Shown here piece after piece: positions 1 through 7,968 of a stretch of 64,000 nucleotides of DNA. The notes below the pieces were generated by a model. The model did no database searches, was not told where the DNA came from, and saw only the letters and a list, made by a program, of their open reading frames with translations. The number at the start of each line of letters is the position of its first letter. Within the stretch, counting starts at the first letter, position 1. This stretch comes from Chryseobacterium ginsenosidimutans (GTDB taxonomy: Bacteria > Bacteroidota > Bacteroidia > Flavobacteriales > Weeksellaceae). The position numbers and the translations under genes are program-made. The DNA lies in assembly GCF_024807225.1 (NCBI RefSeq), contig NZ_JANUCO010000001.1, forward strand, positions 1,364,001 through 1,428,000, written 5' to 3'.

Positions 1-917
1 TGGTTTCCATTACGGGACAAAATTGGGATTTGGGAGGCTTCTTTAAATCTACCTTATTTGGTGCTGCATCCGCTGCTGTGACGTATGGTATAGGGAGCGT
101 ATTTGTCACCTCTGCCGGTACGGCTACTCAAATTGCAAAAGAACTTGGGAGGTTCGGAACTATTTTAGTACAGGGAACTGCACATGCTTTGGCACAGGGC
201 GTATTGTCTTTAGTACAAGGGCAAGGCTTTGGAAGTGCTTTTACTTCTGGATTTTTAGGAAGCGTAGGTGCTTCTGCTTTTAGTGCAGCAGCAGGAAAGT
301 TTGCAAGCAGTGCAGTAGGAACCATTGCTTCTGGAGCCGTTTTGGGAGGAGTTGGCTCTGAATTGACAGGAGGGAACTTCTGGCAAGGGGCTTTAATTGG
401 AGGATTTGTAGCAGGGTTTAATCATATAATGCACAGAATGAATGAATTTAGTTTTGGAGATGATGATAAACCGAAAATTCAGAAACAAAAAGTTCGAATA
501 AAGCTAGCAAGGGAAACCTTAGAAAGCTTGAAAAATGTAGATAGTTGGTTGTATGAACCTATTAAAGGAAGCTCTTTTATTGGTAAGTTTGGAACTCCAC
601 TTGATTTCATAGATGCTGGGGGAGAAATATATCTGACGAAGTTAGAATACCAGGATGGAACTCTAACAAAAGCAGAATATCAATTTAAGATGACAAAAAC
701 TGTTGTTAAGTCATTTGCTACAATCGGTGCAGGGCTAGGTTTAGCAACAGGAGCAAATCTTGGAAGATTAGGAGGACCTATAGGAGCTTTAGTAGGAGTG
801 GCTGTGGGAGGTATGGTTGATGGTGCATTCTTCTTGTCTTCTGAAGGTGAAAAGTGGCTAAATAAATGGGGTACACATATTAGAAACAAAGCATATAATG
901 CTAGAACAGCTTGGTGA
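1..917 (+). CDS. Rhs-type protein, 3' end only (5' end outside window)
   Basis: The frame is open to the left edge (first full codon at 3), so a TTG at 30 is not a real start; this is the tail of a larger gene. Residues up to about FNHIMH (near base 430) form a glycine/alanine-rich segment like the end of an Rhs repeat-associated core. From about base 440 the protein changes character: a polar stretch, then a hydrophobic Gly/Ala-rich stretch (GAGLGLATGANLGRLGGP and following), ending NARTAW. In polymorphic toxin systems the part after the core is the variable toxin. This one matches no nuclease I recognise; the glycine-rich hydrophobic part would fit membrane insertion, but that is inference. 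A candidate immunity gene starts 5 bp after the stop. Confidence 0.72.
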   Translation, partial: VSITGQNWDLGGFFKSTLFGAASAAVTYGIGSVFVTSAGTATQIAKELGRFGTILVQGTAHALAQGVLSLVQGQGFGSAFTSGFLGSVGASAFSAAAGKFASSAVGTIASGAVLGGVGSELTGGNFWQGALIGGFVAGFNHIMHRMNEFSFGDDDKPKIQKQKVRIKLARETLESLKNVDSWLYEPIKGSSFIGKFGTPLDFIDAGGEIYLTKLEYQDGTLTKAEYQFKMTKTVVKSFATIGAGLGLATGANLGRLGGPIGALVGVAVGGMVDGAFFLSSEGEKWLNKWGTHIRNKAYNARTAW

Positions 918-922
918 AAATT

Positions 923-1534
923 ATGGCAAAAAGAAATATACTGGAAAAAATGACAACTAAGGAGCTTGAAAAATATATTAGTTCAGATTCTCCTTTTGTT
1001 TATGAAGCGATTGAAATAGCTTATGATATTTTGAAAAATAGAGGTGTTAATTTTTCTGATATTAAGAAAAATAGTATTGAAGGGTTAATTAAAATAAAAA
1101 AAGAAGAAGACTTAAAATATACTGAGAATAATACTTGGGATATTAATGCTGATAATGAAAATTCAGATATTGAATTATATTCTCAAAAATCTATTTGGTT
1201 TTTTAGTATTTTTTTGGGGATACATATAGGAGCAATTTTACTTGCGATTAATTTATTTAGTTTAACAAAAAATAGAAAAGGACTAATTATTATTATATTT
1301 GGTATTATTTATTCTGTCTTTTTGTATATTACTTATACGATTACCAAAATTTATATTATTAACTATTATATTTTAATACTTATATTTATGACAGCTATCG
1401 GAGCATCAATTCTTCAATTTTATTTTTGGGATAAGTATTTGCCTAATATTAAGTATAGAAAGAAAAGTATTGTATTTCCTTTTATCTTATGTATTGTTTT
1501 TTATTCTCTAGTACTATTAGGGATAATATATTAA
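923..1534 (+). CDS. Small multi-TM protein, candidate immunity protein
   Basis: Unrecognised protein of 203 aa from the ATG at 923; a TTG at 911 in the same frame would overlap the upstream gene and is less likely. The first ~80 residues are charged and helical (KNSIEGLIKIKKEEDLKY). The rest has about five hydrophobic segments, beginning WFFSIFLGIHIGAILLAI and ending with a C-terminal TM helix. Position directly behind the Rhs tail, with a 5-bp gap and the same strand, is the classic place for a cognate immunity gene, and a membrane protein would suit a membrane-targeting toxin. It is markedly more AT-rich than the Rhs gene, which suits an acquired cassette. No sequence family is recognised; function is from context only. 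Confidence 0.6.
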   Translation: MAKRNILEKMTTKELEKYISSDSPFVYEAIEIAYDILKNRGVNFSDIKKNSIEGLIKIKKEEDLKYTENNTWDINADNENSDIELYSQKSIWFFSIFLGIHIGAILLAINLFSLTKNRKGLIIIIFGIIYSVFLYITYTITKIYIINYYILILIFMTAIGASILQFYFWDKYLPNIKYRKKSIVFPFILCIVFYSLVLLGIIY

Positions 1535-1573
1535 AATAATAAATATATTATAAACAGTCTTCCGCTGTCGCGA

Positions 1574-1701
1574 GCACAATGTCATTAAGTTAAGCTCTTA
1601 TTTATCATTTTCGCCAATAAGATACCTCATTTAACCCTCATCATTACTGAAATTAAATAGTAATGTTAAACATTTCTATCCTTAACTTAATGACATTGTG
1701 C
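1574..1701. repeat. 128-bp element with 21-bp perfect terminal inverted repeats
   Basis: GCACAATGTCATTAAGTTAAG at 1574-1594 is the exact reverse complement of 1681-1701, enclosing 86 bp of AT-rich non-coding DNA. A small hairpin (CGAGCA-tct-TGCTCG) follows at 1703-1717. This resembles a MITE or a REP-type unit, but no transposase is nearby and no second copy is in the window. The rest of 1535-1906 holds a terminator and a promoter motif and no gene. Confidence 0.6.
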
Positions 1702-1730
1702 GCGAGCATCTTGCTCGTGCCACTTAAACA

Positions 1731-1762
1731 AAAAACCACTGCAGAATAGCAGTGGTTTTTTT
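1731..1762. terminator. Rho-independent terminator
   Basis: A perfect 12-bp stem AAAAACCACTGC / GCAGTGGTTTTT with a 6-nt loop is followed by more Ts. The A and T tails make it able to work in both directions. It separates the toxin/immunity cassette from the gene at 1931. Confidence 0.8.
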
Positions 1763-1901
1763 ATCCCTTAAAATAATTCTATAAAATCTCAAAAAACAAA
1801 GAATTCCATTACAACAAAAATAATTTTAATTTAAAATTTTATAATAAACTGAATGTTAAATGATTAATTTTCGTTTCTAAGAAAATAATCGTTTAAAAAT
1901 A

Positions 1902-1909
1902 TATATTTG
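1902..1909 (+). promoter_or_regulatory. Bacteroidetes -7 promoter motif
   Basis: TATATTTG matches the Bacteroidetes TAnnTTTG consensus and lies 21 bp before the ATG at 1931. No clear -33 TTG was found at the right distance. It supports the ATG over the TTG at 1907, which would begin inside the motif. Confidence 0.45.
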
Positions 1910-1930
1910 TTTTACAAAAAAAATTCAAAT

Positions 1931-2680
1931 ATGAAAAACACAAAAAGCTCTGTGAGCGAAACAGGTCATGCAAAAAACATTGCCAACCTGCAGGATGTAA
2001 TCTCTTTTTGCAAAGGATATGGCGAAAAGTATAATCCGGTAAAAGAAGAATTAAAAATTACAGGTCTCGAAACTCTTTATCAGGATGCATTTCAGAAACT
2101 TTCAGAAACGCAAACCAAAAAGACGGTCTTTGATAATGCTACCAATCAGAGGGCGGAGATTTTTAAGGAACTCAATCCTTTAGCTACAAAAATCATTAAT
2201 GCCTTGGCTGTTTCAGAAACCAATCCGATTATGCTTAGTAATGCAAAATCTTACAACAAAAAGTTGCAGGGTAAAACAAAAGCGAAAACTTCTGAACCTT
2301 CTTCTGAGGAAAATCCAGAACCTGTAACAAAAACGATTTCCACTTCACAACAAAGCTACGACAGTAAGATTAATAACTTCTCTAACTTAATACAGGTTTT
2401 GGAACAAAGTGAAGCGTATAATCCCAACGAAGAAGAGTTGAAAATTGTTTCATTACAAGCTAAGCTGACGGATATGAAAGGTAAGAACACAACTCTTATT
2501 CATGCTTACACAGAATATTCCAATGCCAGATTATCCAGAGATCAGGTATTGTACAATGATTTTACGGGTCTTTGTCAGGTGGCGAAAGAGATCAAGCAAT
2601 ATGTAAAGTCCGTTTTTGGAGCAACAAGTCCCCAATACAAACAAATTTCTGGGATATTGTTTAGTAAAGTGAAATCGTGA
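1931..2680 (+). CDS. Unknown internally duplicated protein
   Basis: Protein of 249 aa, start chosen at the ATG (MKNTKSSV) because a promoter motif covers the in-frame TTG 24 bp upstream. There is no signal peptide or TM segment. It has two copies of a ~90-residue module: residues 19-49 and 149-179 align around YNPVKEELKITGLETL and YNPNEEELKIVSLQAKL, and similarity continues into helical segments behind each. The modules are joined by a Lys/Thr/Ser/Pro/Glu-rich linker (about 113-140). The helical look and acidic/Lys bias suggest a soluble helical-bundle protein. It is monocistronic, with a terminator on each side. I do not recognise the family and assign no function. Confidence 0.75.
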   Translation: MKNTKSSVSETGHAKNIANLQDVISFCKGYGEKYNPVKEELKITGLETLYQDAFQKLSETQTKKTVFDNATNQRAEIFKELNPLATKIINALAVSETNPIMLSNAKSYNKKLQGKTKAKTSEPSSEENPEPVTKTISTSQQSYDSKINNFSNLIQVLEQSEAYNPNEEELKIVSLQAKLTDMKGKNTTLIHAYTEYSNARLSRDQVLYNDFTGLCQVAKEIKQYVKSVFGATSPQYKQISGILFSKVKS

Positions 2681-2703
2681 TCTGAAAATTTGAGAAAGAT
2701 TAA

Positions 2704-2750
2704 AATAACTCCTGCAATGAATTAGAAAGCTCATACAGGAGTTTTTATTT
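2704..2750 (+). terminator. Probable terminator
   Basis: ACTCCTG (2708-2714) pairs with CAGGAGT (2736-2742) across a 21-nt loop and is followed by a T-rich tract. It lies 24 bp after the stop of the duplicated protein. The long loop makes it weaker than the others in the window. Confidence 0.5.
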
Positions 2751-2756
2751 TGTTGA

Positions 2757-3008
2757 ACTCTAAAATAGATTTTAGAAACTTTGGTTAATATTTTTTAAAC
2801 TATATTATTACTGTTGTTGACTTTAGCTAAGCTTTTTATAACTTCAAAAAGAATTTTAACAACTTTAATGAGTAAATAAGCAACTTCGGTTATGCTTCTT
2901 CAAACTTTGAATAAGATTTTTATTACTTTGATTTAAATTGTAATAACTATTAAAATACTTTTTGCAACTTCAAGCAGTATTTTAATAACTTCGGGAATAG
3001 AATTCCAA
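2757..3008. repeat. 12-unit tandem array with exact 21-bp period, decayed heptapeptide-coding repeat on the minus strand
   Basis: Twelve units start at 2757, 2778, 2799, 2820, 2841, 2862, 2883, 2904, 2925, 2946, 2967 and 2988, every one with ACT, usually as AACTT, followed by ~16 variable AT-rich bases that often contain a TTTT run at positions 14-17. There is no indel over 252 bp. On the minus strand the unit reads as seven codons: Glu/Lys, Val, hydrophobic, Lys, Ile/Ser, Leu/Ile, hydrophobic. Val is present in all 12 (GTT, GTA, GTC), Ile is ATA/ATT/ATC, Ser AGT/AGC, Leu CTG/CTC/CTT/TTA. In-frame stops occur in three units. It therefore looks like a degraded repeat-protein gene or an array maintained as phased DNA. 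The rest of 2681-3133 holds no gene. Confidence 0.75.
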
Positions 3009-3133
3009 ATCAAAATCAGCTTTATTTATATTTATTATTAAATAAAATCATCATCAAAATATTTACTCAAATAAAAAATCTGCGTAATCCGCAAAATCAG
3101 AGAGAAATAAAAAACATCAAACATAAATATTCC

Positions 3134-4667
3134 ATGAAAAAACTCCTCTTCATCATCCTAAGCCTATTTATCATATTAATAATCATTATCTTAATCAAAA
3201 CCTTCACCTATCCTTTCAAAAAAATAAATTCAGCAACTTCCCAAGGGTGGAAATTCGTTAAAAACGACTCTGCTGTCCAAAGATTTTCAGGCGGACTGAA
3301 AATTCCCACAGTTTCTTCAGGCGAATTGGGCAAATTTGATTACTCAACATTTGATACAATAAAAGAATATCTGAAAACTTCTTATCCATTGATTTATGAA
3401 AATACAGAGTTCACCGAGGTTAATAAATACGGGTTAGTTTTTAAGCTAAAAGGCAGCAACCCTTCTCTCGATCCGATTTTATTTCTTTCCCACACCGACG
3501 TTGTTCCTCCCGGAGATGCAGATATAAAAGATAAAAGTGAAAATATTTTCAGACCGGATGACAAACCTATGACTCCGGTTTCAAAAGTTTCTGAAGACTG
3601 GGATTTCGGACCGTTTTCCGGAGCAGTTGCCAATGGCAGAATCTACGGTAGAGGAGCAATCGATATGAAAGGAATGCTTTTCTCTCTGATGGAATCTATG
3701 AATAATTTAATTAAAAATAAACACATTCCTCAGCGGGATATTTATCTGGCTTTCGGATTTGATGAAGAAGTTGGCGGACAACAAGGTGCTGCAAAAATTG
3801 CAGAGTATTTTAAAAGTAAAAACATAAACTTTGATGCTGTTTATGATGAAGGCGGATTAATTTTAGAAAAGGGAAGCGTTGCCGGAATCGATTCTGATGT
3901 TGCAGTGATCGGCTGTGCAGAAAAAGGTTTTCTATCCGTTAAAATTAAAGTAAAAGGGTTGGGTGGACACGCTTCGATGCCTCCGATGGAAAGCGCCATC
4001 GGAAAAGCTGCCGTCATTATGCAAAGATTGGAACACGATCAGATGAAACCAATGATCACCCCGTTAATTAATCAGTTTTTCACCAATATCGGTGGATCAA
4101 TGTCTTTTGTGAATCGAATGGGAATTTCCAATCAATGGTTATTGAAACCTGTGCTTTTATCGCAGCTGACCAAGAATAATTCCACCAATGCTTTAGTGAG
4201 AAACGACAACCGCTTTAACGATGATGAAAGGAAGTGATGCACCGAATGTCCTCTCGCCGGAAGTTGAATTTGTGGTCAATTTCAGGCTTCTTCCTGGAAA
4301 TACGGTTAAAGATGTGAAAATACACATTGCAAACGCAACCAAAGGATTCGATGTCGAAATTGAAGATATCGATAGTGTAAAAGAAGCTTCCGCCGTTTCT
4401 CCGACCAATACTAAAGCCTTTAAATTAATTGAAGCTGCGATCAAAGAAATTCATCCGACAGCGATTGCGACGCCTTATCTCACGGTTGGCGCCACAGACG
4501 CGTACAAATATCAGATCGTAAGCAAAAATATTTACCGCTTCATGCCGATCAAGATTAACGATGCCGAAAAACAATCCATCCACAGCACCAACGAATATCT
4601 CAGCATCGAAAACTACATGAAAATGATTCACTATTTTGAATTTATCATGTCGAACTACGATAAGTAA
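3134..4667 (+). pseudogene. M20 family carboxypeptidase (CPS1-like), single frameshift
   Basis: Zinc metallopeptidase of the M20 family, nearest to Gly-Xaa/CPS1-type carboxypeptidases, membrane-anchored by an N-terminal TM (residues ~4-25). The first part carries the zinc-site motifs LFLSHTDVVP, GRGAIDMKG and GFDEEVGGQQGA, then the dimerisation domain (GLGGHASMPP). The frame breaks near 4205: the first frame ends ...NDNRFNDDERK at 4237, while the next frame continues TTALTMMKGSDAPNVLSPE to 4667. Removing one G in aaacGacaac restores a protein of about 510 aa with the usual length and C-terminal domain. It is either a sequencing error or a recent mutation; the two halves show no other decay. 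Confidence 0.85.
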
Positions 4668-4673
4668 TTGTTT

Positions 4674-4730
<57 letters not shown>

Positions 4731-5041
4731 TTTTGTTGATAAGTTCCTATTTTCAACTTATAACGACCTTAGAAAATGGAGCGTTAAGAAAATTAATTCT
4801 GTGAACGTTAAGAAAATTCTTCTGTTCGAAGCGCGAAACAAATGCTGAACCGAAGAATAAATATTGAACTCGCGCAAGTTTTAGAATTTTTAGAGAACGG
4901 AAATAATTTTTAGCGGAAGTTTCTCAGTCTTGAATTTTTGTTTCTTTTGTTTCAAGACAAAAGAAATTTTAAAACAAAATATATTACGTCAAGTTTTGTC
5001 GTATTACGCCATTAGTTTTGTCATATCAAAAATACAAAGCT

Positions 5042-5737
5042 ATGGAACTGCCATTATATTTAAGTTTTAATGAATTTGAAAACCGCTATTACGACAACCT
5101 TGAAAAATGGTTTGAAGAATATCAGAACACCAATGAGATAGATTATCTCAAAGAGCTTTCGAAATTATACAGTCCGTATTTGTATTACAATTTTGAGAAT
5201 GACAGATTGCAGGCGGATGTTTCGATTCAGATTAAAGATTGCTTTTTTCCATATCATGAAAAGATCGGGATTTCCTTTTGTACAAGCTGCGAAAACGGAA
5301 AATCTACAAAAAATTCCAACAGCATAAACCATATATTCGAATGGAAAACTATCACGATGATGGAATATGCGCAACATATTTTAGATAAAATCAACAAATA
5401 TCTTTCTAAAAATAACGACAAAGAAGGTAAAAATATCCTTGATTTTATAAACAATCATGAAATAATTACTTCAAGAAATGGAGCAGGGTATTGTGTGAAT
5501 TACAATCAGCATCAATCGACGATTCCGTTCCTGAAAGCTTATCTTCCGGTTTACGGACAAACAGTGAACATCGCTGTTTACAGAGATTTTATTTTCTCCA
5601 TTGTTCAGATCGCGGAATTTATTGATCAGAAATTAAAAGATGTTTGCGCTTTTGAAAGTACGATTTACATAAAATTAAAATCAGACGCCAGATTCAAAGT
5701 CCAGATGAGTCATCAGTTTCTGACGATGTGCAATTAA
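5042..5737 (+). CDS. Unknown soluble protein
   Basis: Protein of 231 aa from the ATG at 5042 (MELPLYLSFNEFENRYYD); an in-frame TTG at 5018 is less likely. It has no signal peptide and no TM helix, is rich in Tyr, Phe, Asn and Lys, and includes the pair CTSC near the middle and a hydrophobic segment VNIAVYRDFIFSIVQIAEF near the C-terminus. It stands alone on the plus strand and is closed by a terminator at 5808. I do not recognise a family. The continuous frame and codon use like its neighbours support a real gene. Confidence 0.6.
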   Translation: MELPLYLSFNEFENRYYDNLEKWFEEYQNTNEIDYLKELSKLYSPYLYYNFENDRLQADVSIQIKDCFFPYHEKIGISFCTSCENGKSTKNSNSINHIFEWKTITMMEYAQHILDKINKYLSKNNDKEGKNILDFINNHEIITSRNGAGYCVNYNQHQSTIPFLKAYLPVYGQTVNIAVYRDFIFSIVQIAEFIDQKLKDVCAFESTIYIKLKSDARFKVQMSHQFLTMCN

Positions 5738-5807
5738 TTTTTACACCACAAAACATTCATATAGCTAAATTGTAGTTTGAAAACTAGTTGGTACTTTTTT
5801 CAAACAG

Positions 5808-5836
5808 AAATCCCGGTCTTTTGGCTGGGATTTTTT
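5808..5836 (+). terminator. Rho-independent terminator
   Basis: AAATCCC pairs with GGGATTT across a short loop and runs into six Ts, 70 bp after the stop of the unknown protein. Confidence 0.7.
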
Positions 5837-5913
5837 ATACTATCTGTTAAATATTTTTAATATTTTCTTCATAATCCCGTGATTGAAAAATTCTTCCTTA
5901 AAGTTAAAAAAAT

Positions 5914-5921
5914 TATATTTG
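5914..5921 (+). promoter_or_regulatory. Bacteroidetes -7 promoter motif
   Basis: TATATTTG matches TAnnTTTG and ends 14 bp before the ATG at 5936. Transcription would start a few bases later, so the GTG at 5879 cannot be the start if this promoter is used. Confidence 0.45.
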
Positions 5922-5935
5922 CCCAAACAAAATGT

Positions 5936-7783
5936 ATGAAGTTTAGAAATGACATTTCCCTTTTAAGAGCTATATCTGTATTAGCCGTTTTATTATTTCA
6001 TTTCAAATTTAAATTTTTCTCAGGAGGATTCGTCGGAGTAGATATATTTTTTGTTATTTCGGGGTATTTAATGACTAGAATTATACTTTCTGGTTTTAAA
6101 AATGAAAATTTTAATCTCTTGTCATTTTATAAAAAAAGAGTTGTAAGAATATTTCCAGCATTGCTTGCCATGATTTCGTTTTTTGTATTGGTTGTAGGAA
6201 TCCTTGTGCCAACTCAAATTATTAATTATCTGAAAGGGTTCTATTCCAGCAGTTTGTTTTTTTCTAATATTTTCTATTATTTAAATACTAATTACTTTGG
6301 TACTGCCTCACAGTTTAATTTTCTTTTGCATACATGGTCTTTATCCGTAGAGTGGCAGTTTTACATGATATTTCCACTAATATTGATGTTAATAAGAAAA
6401 TATTATTTAAATCATAAAAAGAAGTTTATATTATTGTATTGTCTGATAATGGCTTTTTCATTCATATCTATGCTATTCCATACGCATTCAGATAAATCAT
6501 TTTCTTTTTATATTTTCTATCCAAGGGCTTGGGAGATGATGTTTGGAGGGTTAGCATTTATATTTGAGGATAAATTTAAGCGAATAAGTCTGAATGTGAA
6601 AAAAGTAATGTTTTTCTTATGCTTATTGGTTATTTTTAGCTGTATTTATTTAATTAAAGAATATAAAGTTCTTTGGCCATCTTTACTGACAGTCATTCCA
6701 ATTATATCAACCACAGTCATTCTTTTATTAAATATAGATTTCAAATTTTTAGAAAATAAAATTGTTAAATTCATTGGAAATATCTCATATTCTCTTTATT
6801 TATGGCATTGGCCTTTTTGGGTATTGAGCGTATATTTTAATGTAAATGATAGATTAAGGTATAAAATATTTTTCATCTGCCTGTCATTTATATTAGCAAT
6901 AATTTCTTATTATGTAATTGAGAAAAAAACCAATGATAAAAAAATAAGACCTGTTTTAATTTTAAGTTTGATTCTTTTCAGTATATCTTTTTTTATTACT
7001 AAGTTTTATCAAAAAATTCCGATAGACAGTTCTGTGAAAAATTTAATATTTTTTACGTCAGATTATAAATTTAGTGAACAGGCAACCCTGCAATATAATT
7101 TTGATAAAGAGCATAAAAATGGAGAAAAAAGTTTTGATGAATATGATTTGTCAAATCTTAAAGTAAAAAAAGATTCTGTTGTAATTCTTTTGGGAGACAG
7201 TCATGCAGGAATGATGTCTGGGATGATAAAGGAAATAATTAATAGGGATAATTATCAGTTAATACAAGTAACAACAGATGGCACATACCCAATGGTAAAT
7301 TCAGATACTCCTTTTGAAGGTCCAAAAAAGTATTTTAATTATTTCTATTTGGATTATTTTCCTAAAATAAGAAATAAGGTGAAATTAGTAATAATCAATT
7401 CTAATTATTCAGGATATACAACTGAAGAGTTAGCTGAAAAGCTTAAATTTAGTGTAGATTATTTTGCTAAATATAATATTAAAACATTGTACTTAGGGCA
7501 AACAGATACATTTTATTTTGATTATCCAACGACATATTATTTACAGCAAAAATATAATATAATTCAGCCTTCTAATATAGAATGGAAAGAAAAAAATGAG
7601 AAAGTAAATGATTTTCTAAATACTAATTTGAAAAATGATTATATAGATTTATTAAATGTTCATATTCAAAAAGTAAATACATCTGGCATTCCCTATATAT
7701 ACGACACCCATCATTTAACAAAATATGGCAGTGATCAGTATAAAAACATTATTATGAAAAGAATAAATAAGTATCTATATTGA
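5936..7783 (+). CDS. Acyltransferase-3 / SGNH-fold surface glycan O-acetyltransferase
   Basis: OafA-like two-domain protein of 615 aa that would acetylate a surface polysaccharide or LPS O-antigen. Start chosen at the second of two close ATGs, giving MKFRNDISLLRAISVLAVLL. Residues 1-~365 form the multi-TM acyltransferase-3 domain, with the conserved LLFHFKFKFFSGGFVGVDIF and FFVISGY and the WSLSVEWQF motif. The rest is a periplasmic SGNH-like domain with GDSHAGM (catalytic Ser at ~422) and the C-terminal YDTHHLT, which matches the Asp-x-x-His dyad. It is much more AT-rich than its neighbours, common for exchanged glycan-modification genes. No glycan locus is adjacent, so the substrate is unknown. 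Confidence 0.88.
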   Translation: MKFRNDISLLRAISVLAVLLFHFKFKFFSGGFVGVDIFFVISGYLMTRIILSGFKNENFNLLSFYKKRVVRIFPALLAMISFFVLVVGILVPTQIINYLKGFYSSSLFFSNIFYYLNTNYFGTASQFNFLLHTWSLSVEWQFYMIFPLILMLIRKYYLNHKKKFILLYCLIMAFSFISMLFHTHSDKSFSFYIFYPRAWEMMFGGLAFIFEDKFKRISLNVKKVMFFLCLLVIFSCIYLIKEYKVLWPSLLTVIPIISTTVILLLNIDFKFLENKIVKFIGNISYSLYLWHWPFWVLSVYFNVNDRLRYKIFFICLSFILAIISYYVIEKKTNDKKIRPVLILSLILFSISFFITKFYQKIPIDSSVKNLIFFTSDYKFSEQATLQYNFDKEHKNGEKSFDEYDLSNLKVKKDSVVILLGDSHAGMMSGMIKEIINRDNYQLIQVTTDGTYPMVNSDTPFEGPKKYFNYFYLDYFPKIRNKVKLVIINSNYSGYTTEELAEKLKFSVDYFAKYNIKTLYLGQTDTFYFDYPTTYYLQQKYNIIQPSNIEWKEKNEKVNDFLNTNLKNDYIDLLNVHIQKVNTSGIPYIYDTHHLTKYGSDQYKNIIMKRINKYLY

Positions 7784-7790
7784 ATATATA

Positions 7791-7824
7791 AAAAAATCTG
7801 ATCATAATTGATCAGATTTTTTTT
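7791..7824. terminator. Bidirectional terminator
   Basis: A perfect stem AATCTGATCA / TGATCAGATT with loop TAAT is flanked by A and T runs. It ends the acyltransferase transcript on the plus strand and the tRNA-Ser transcript on the minus strand. Confidence 0.88.
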
Positions 7825-7825
7825 G

Positions 7826-7912
7826 CAGAGAGGAAGGGATTCGAACCCTCGATACAGTTACCCGCATACTACCTTTCCAGGGTAGCTCCTTCAACCACTC
7901 GGACACCTCTCT
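7826..7912 (-). tRNA. tRNA-Ser (GGA)
   Basis: Read on the minus strand: acceptor stem AGAGAGG / CCTCTCT with discriminator G, a D-arm beginning TCCGAGTGG, anticodon stem CTACC / GGTAG with loop CTGGAAA (anticodon GGA), a long variable arm typical of serine tRNAs, and a T-arm GAGGG-TTCGAAT-CCCTT. It is 87 nt long and the 3' CCA is not fully encoded, as usual in Bacteroidetes. Confidence 0.95.
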
Positions 7913-7968
7913 ATATTTGAGATTGCAAAAATAGCGTATTTTCTGGAATGTGCAAACTCAAAATGCAA

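Noticed and set aside
1574..1701. Insertion sequence
   Set aside because: Only 86 bp between the inverted repeats and no transposase reading frame.
2531..2734. 67-aa minus-strand frame that joins the heptad array in frame
   Set aside because: It is antisense to the duplicated protein and shows no heptad pattern; probably chance.
2757..3008. CRISPR array
   Set aside because: The repeated part is only 4-5 bp and the period 21 bp; CRISPR repeats are 24-47 bp with ~30-bp spacers, and no cas genes are near.
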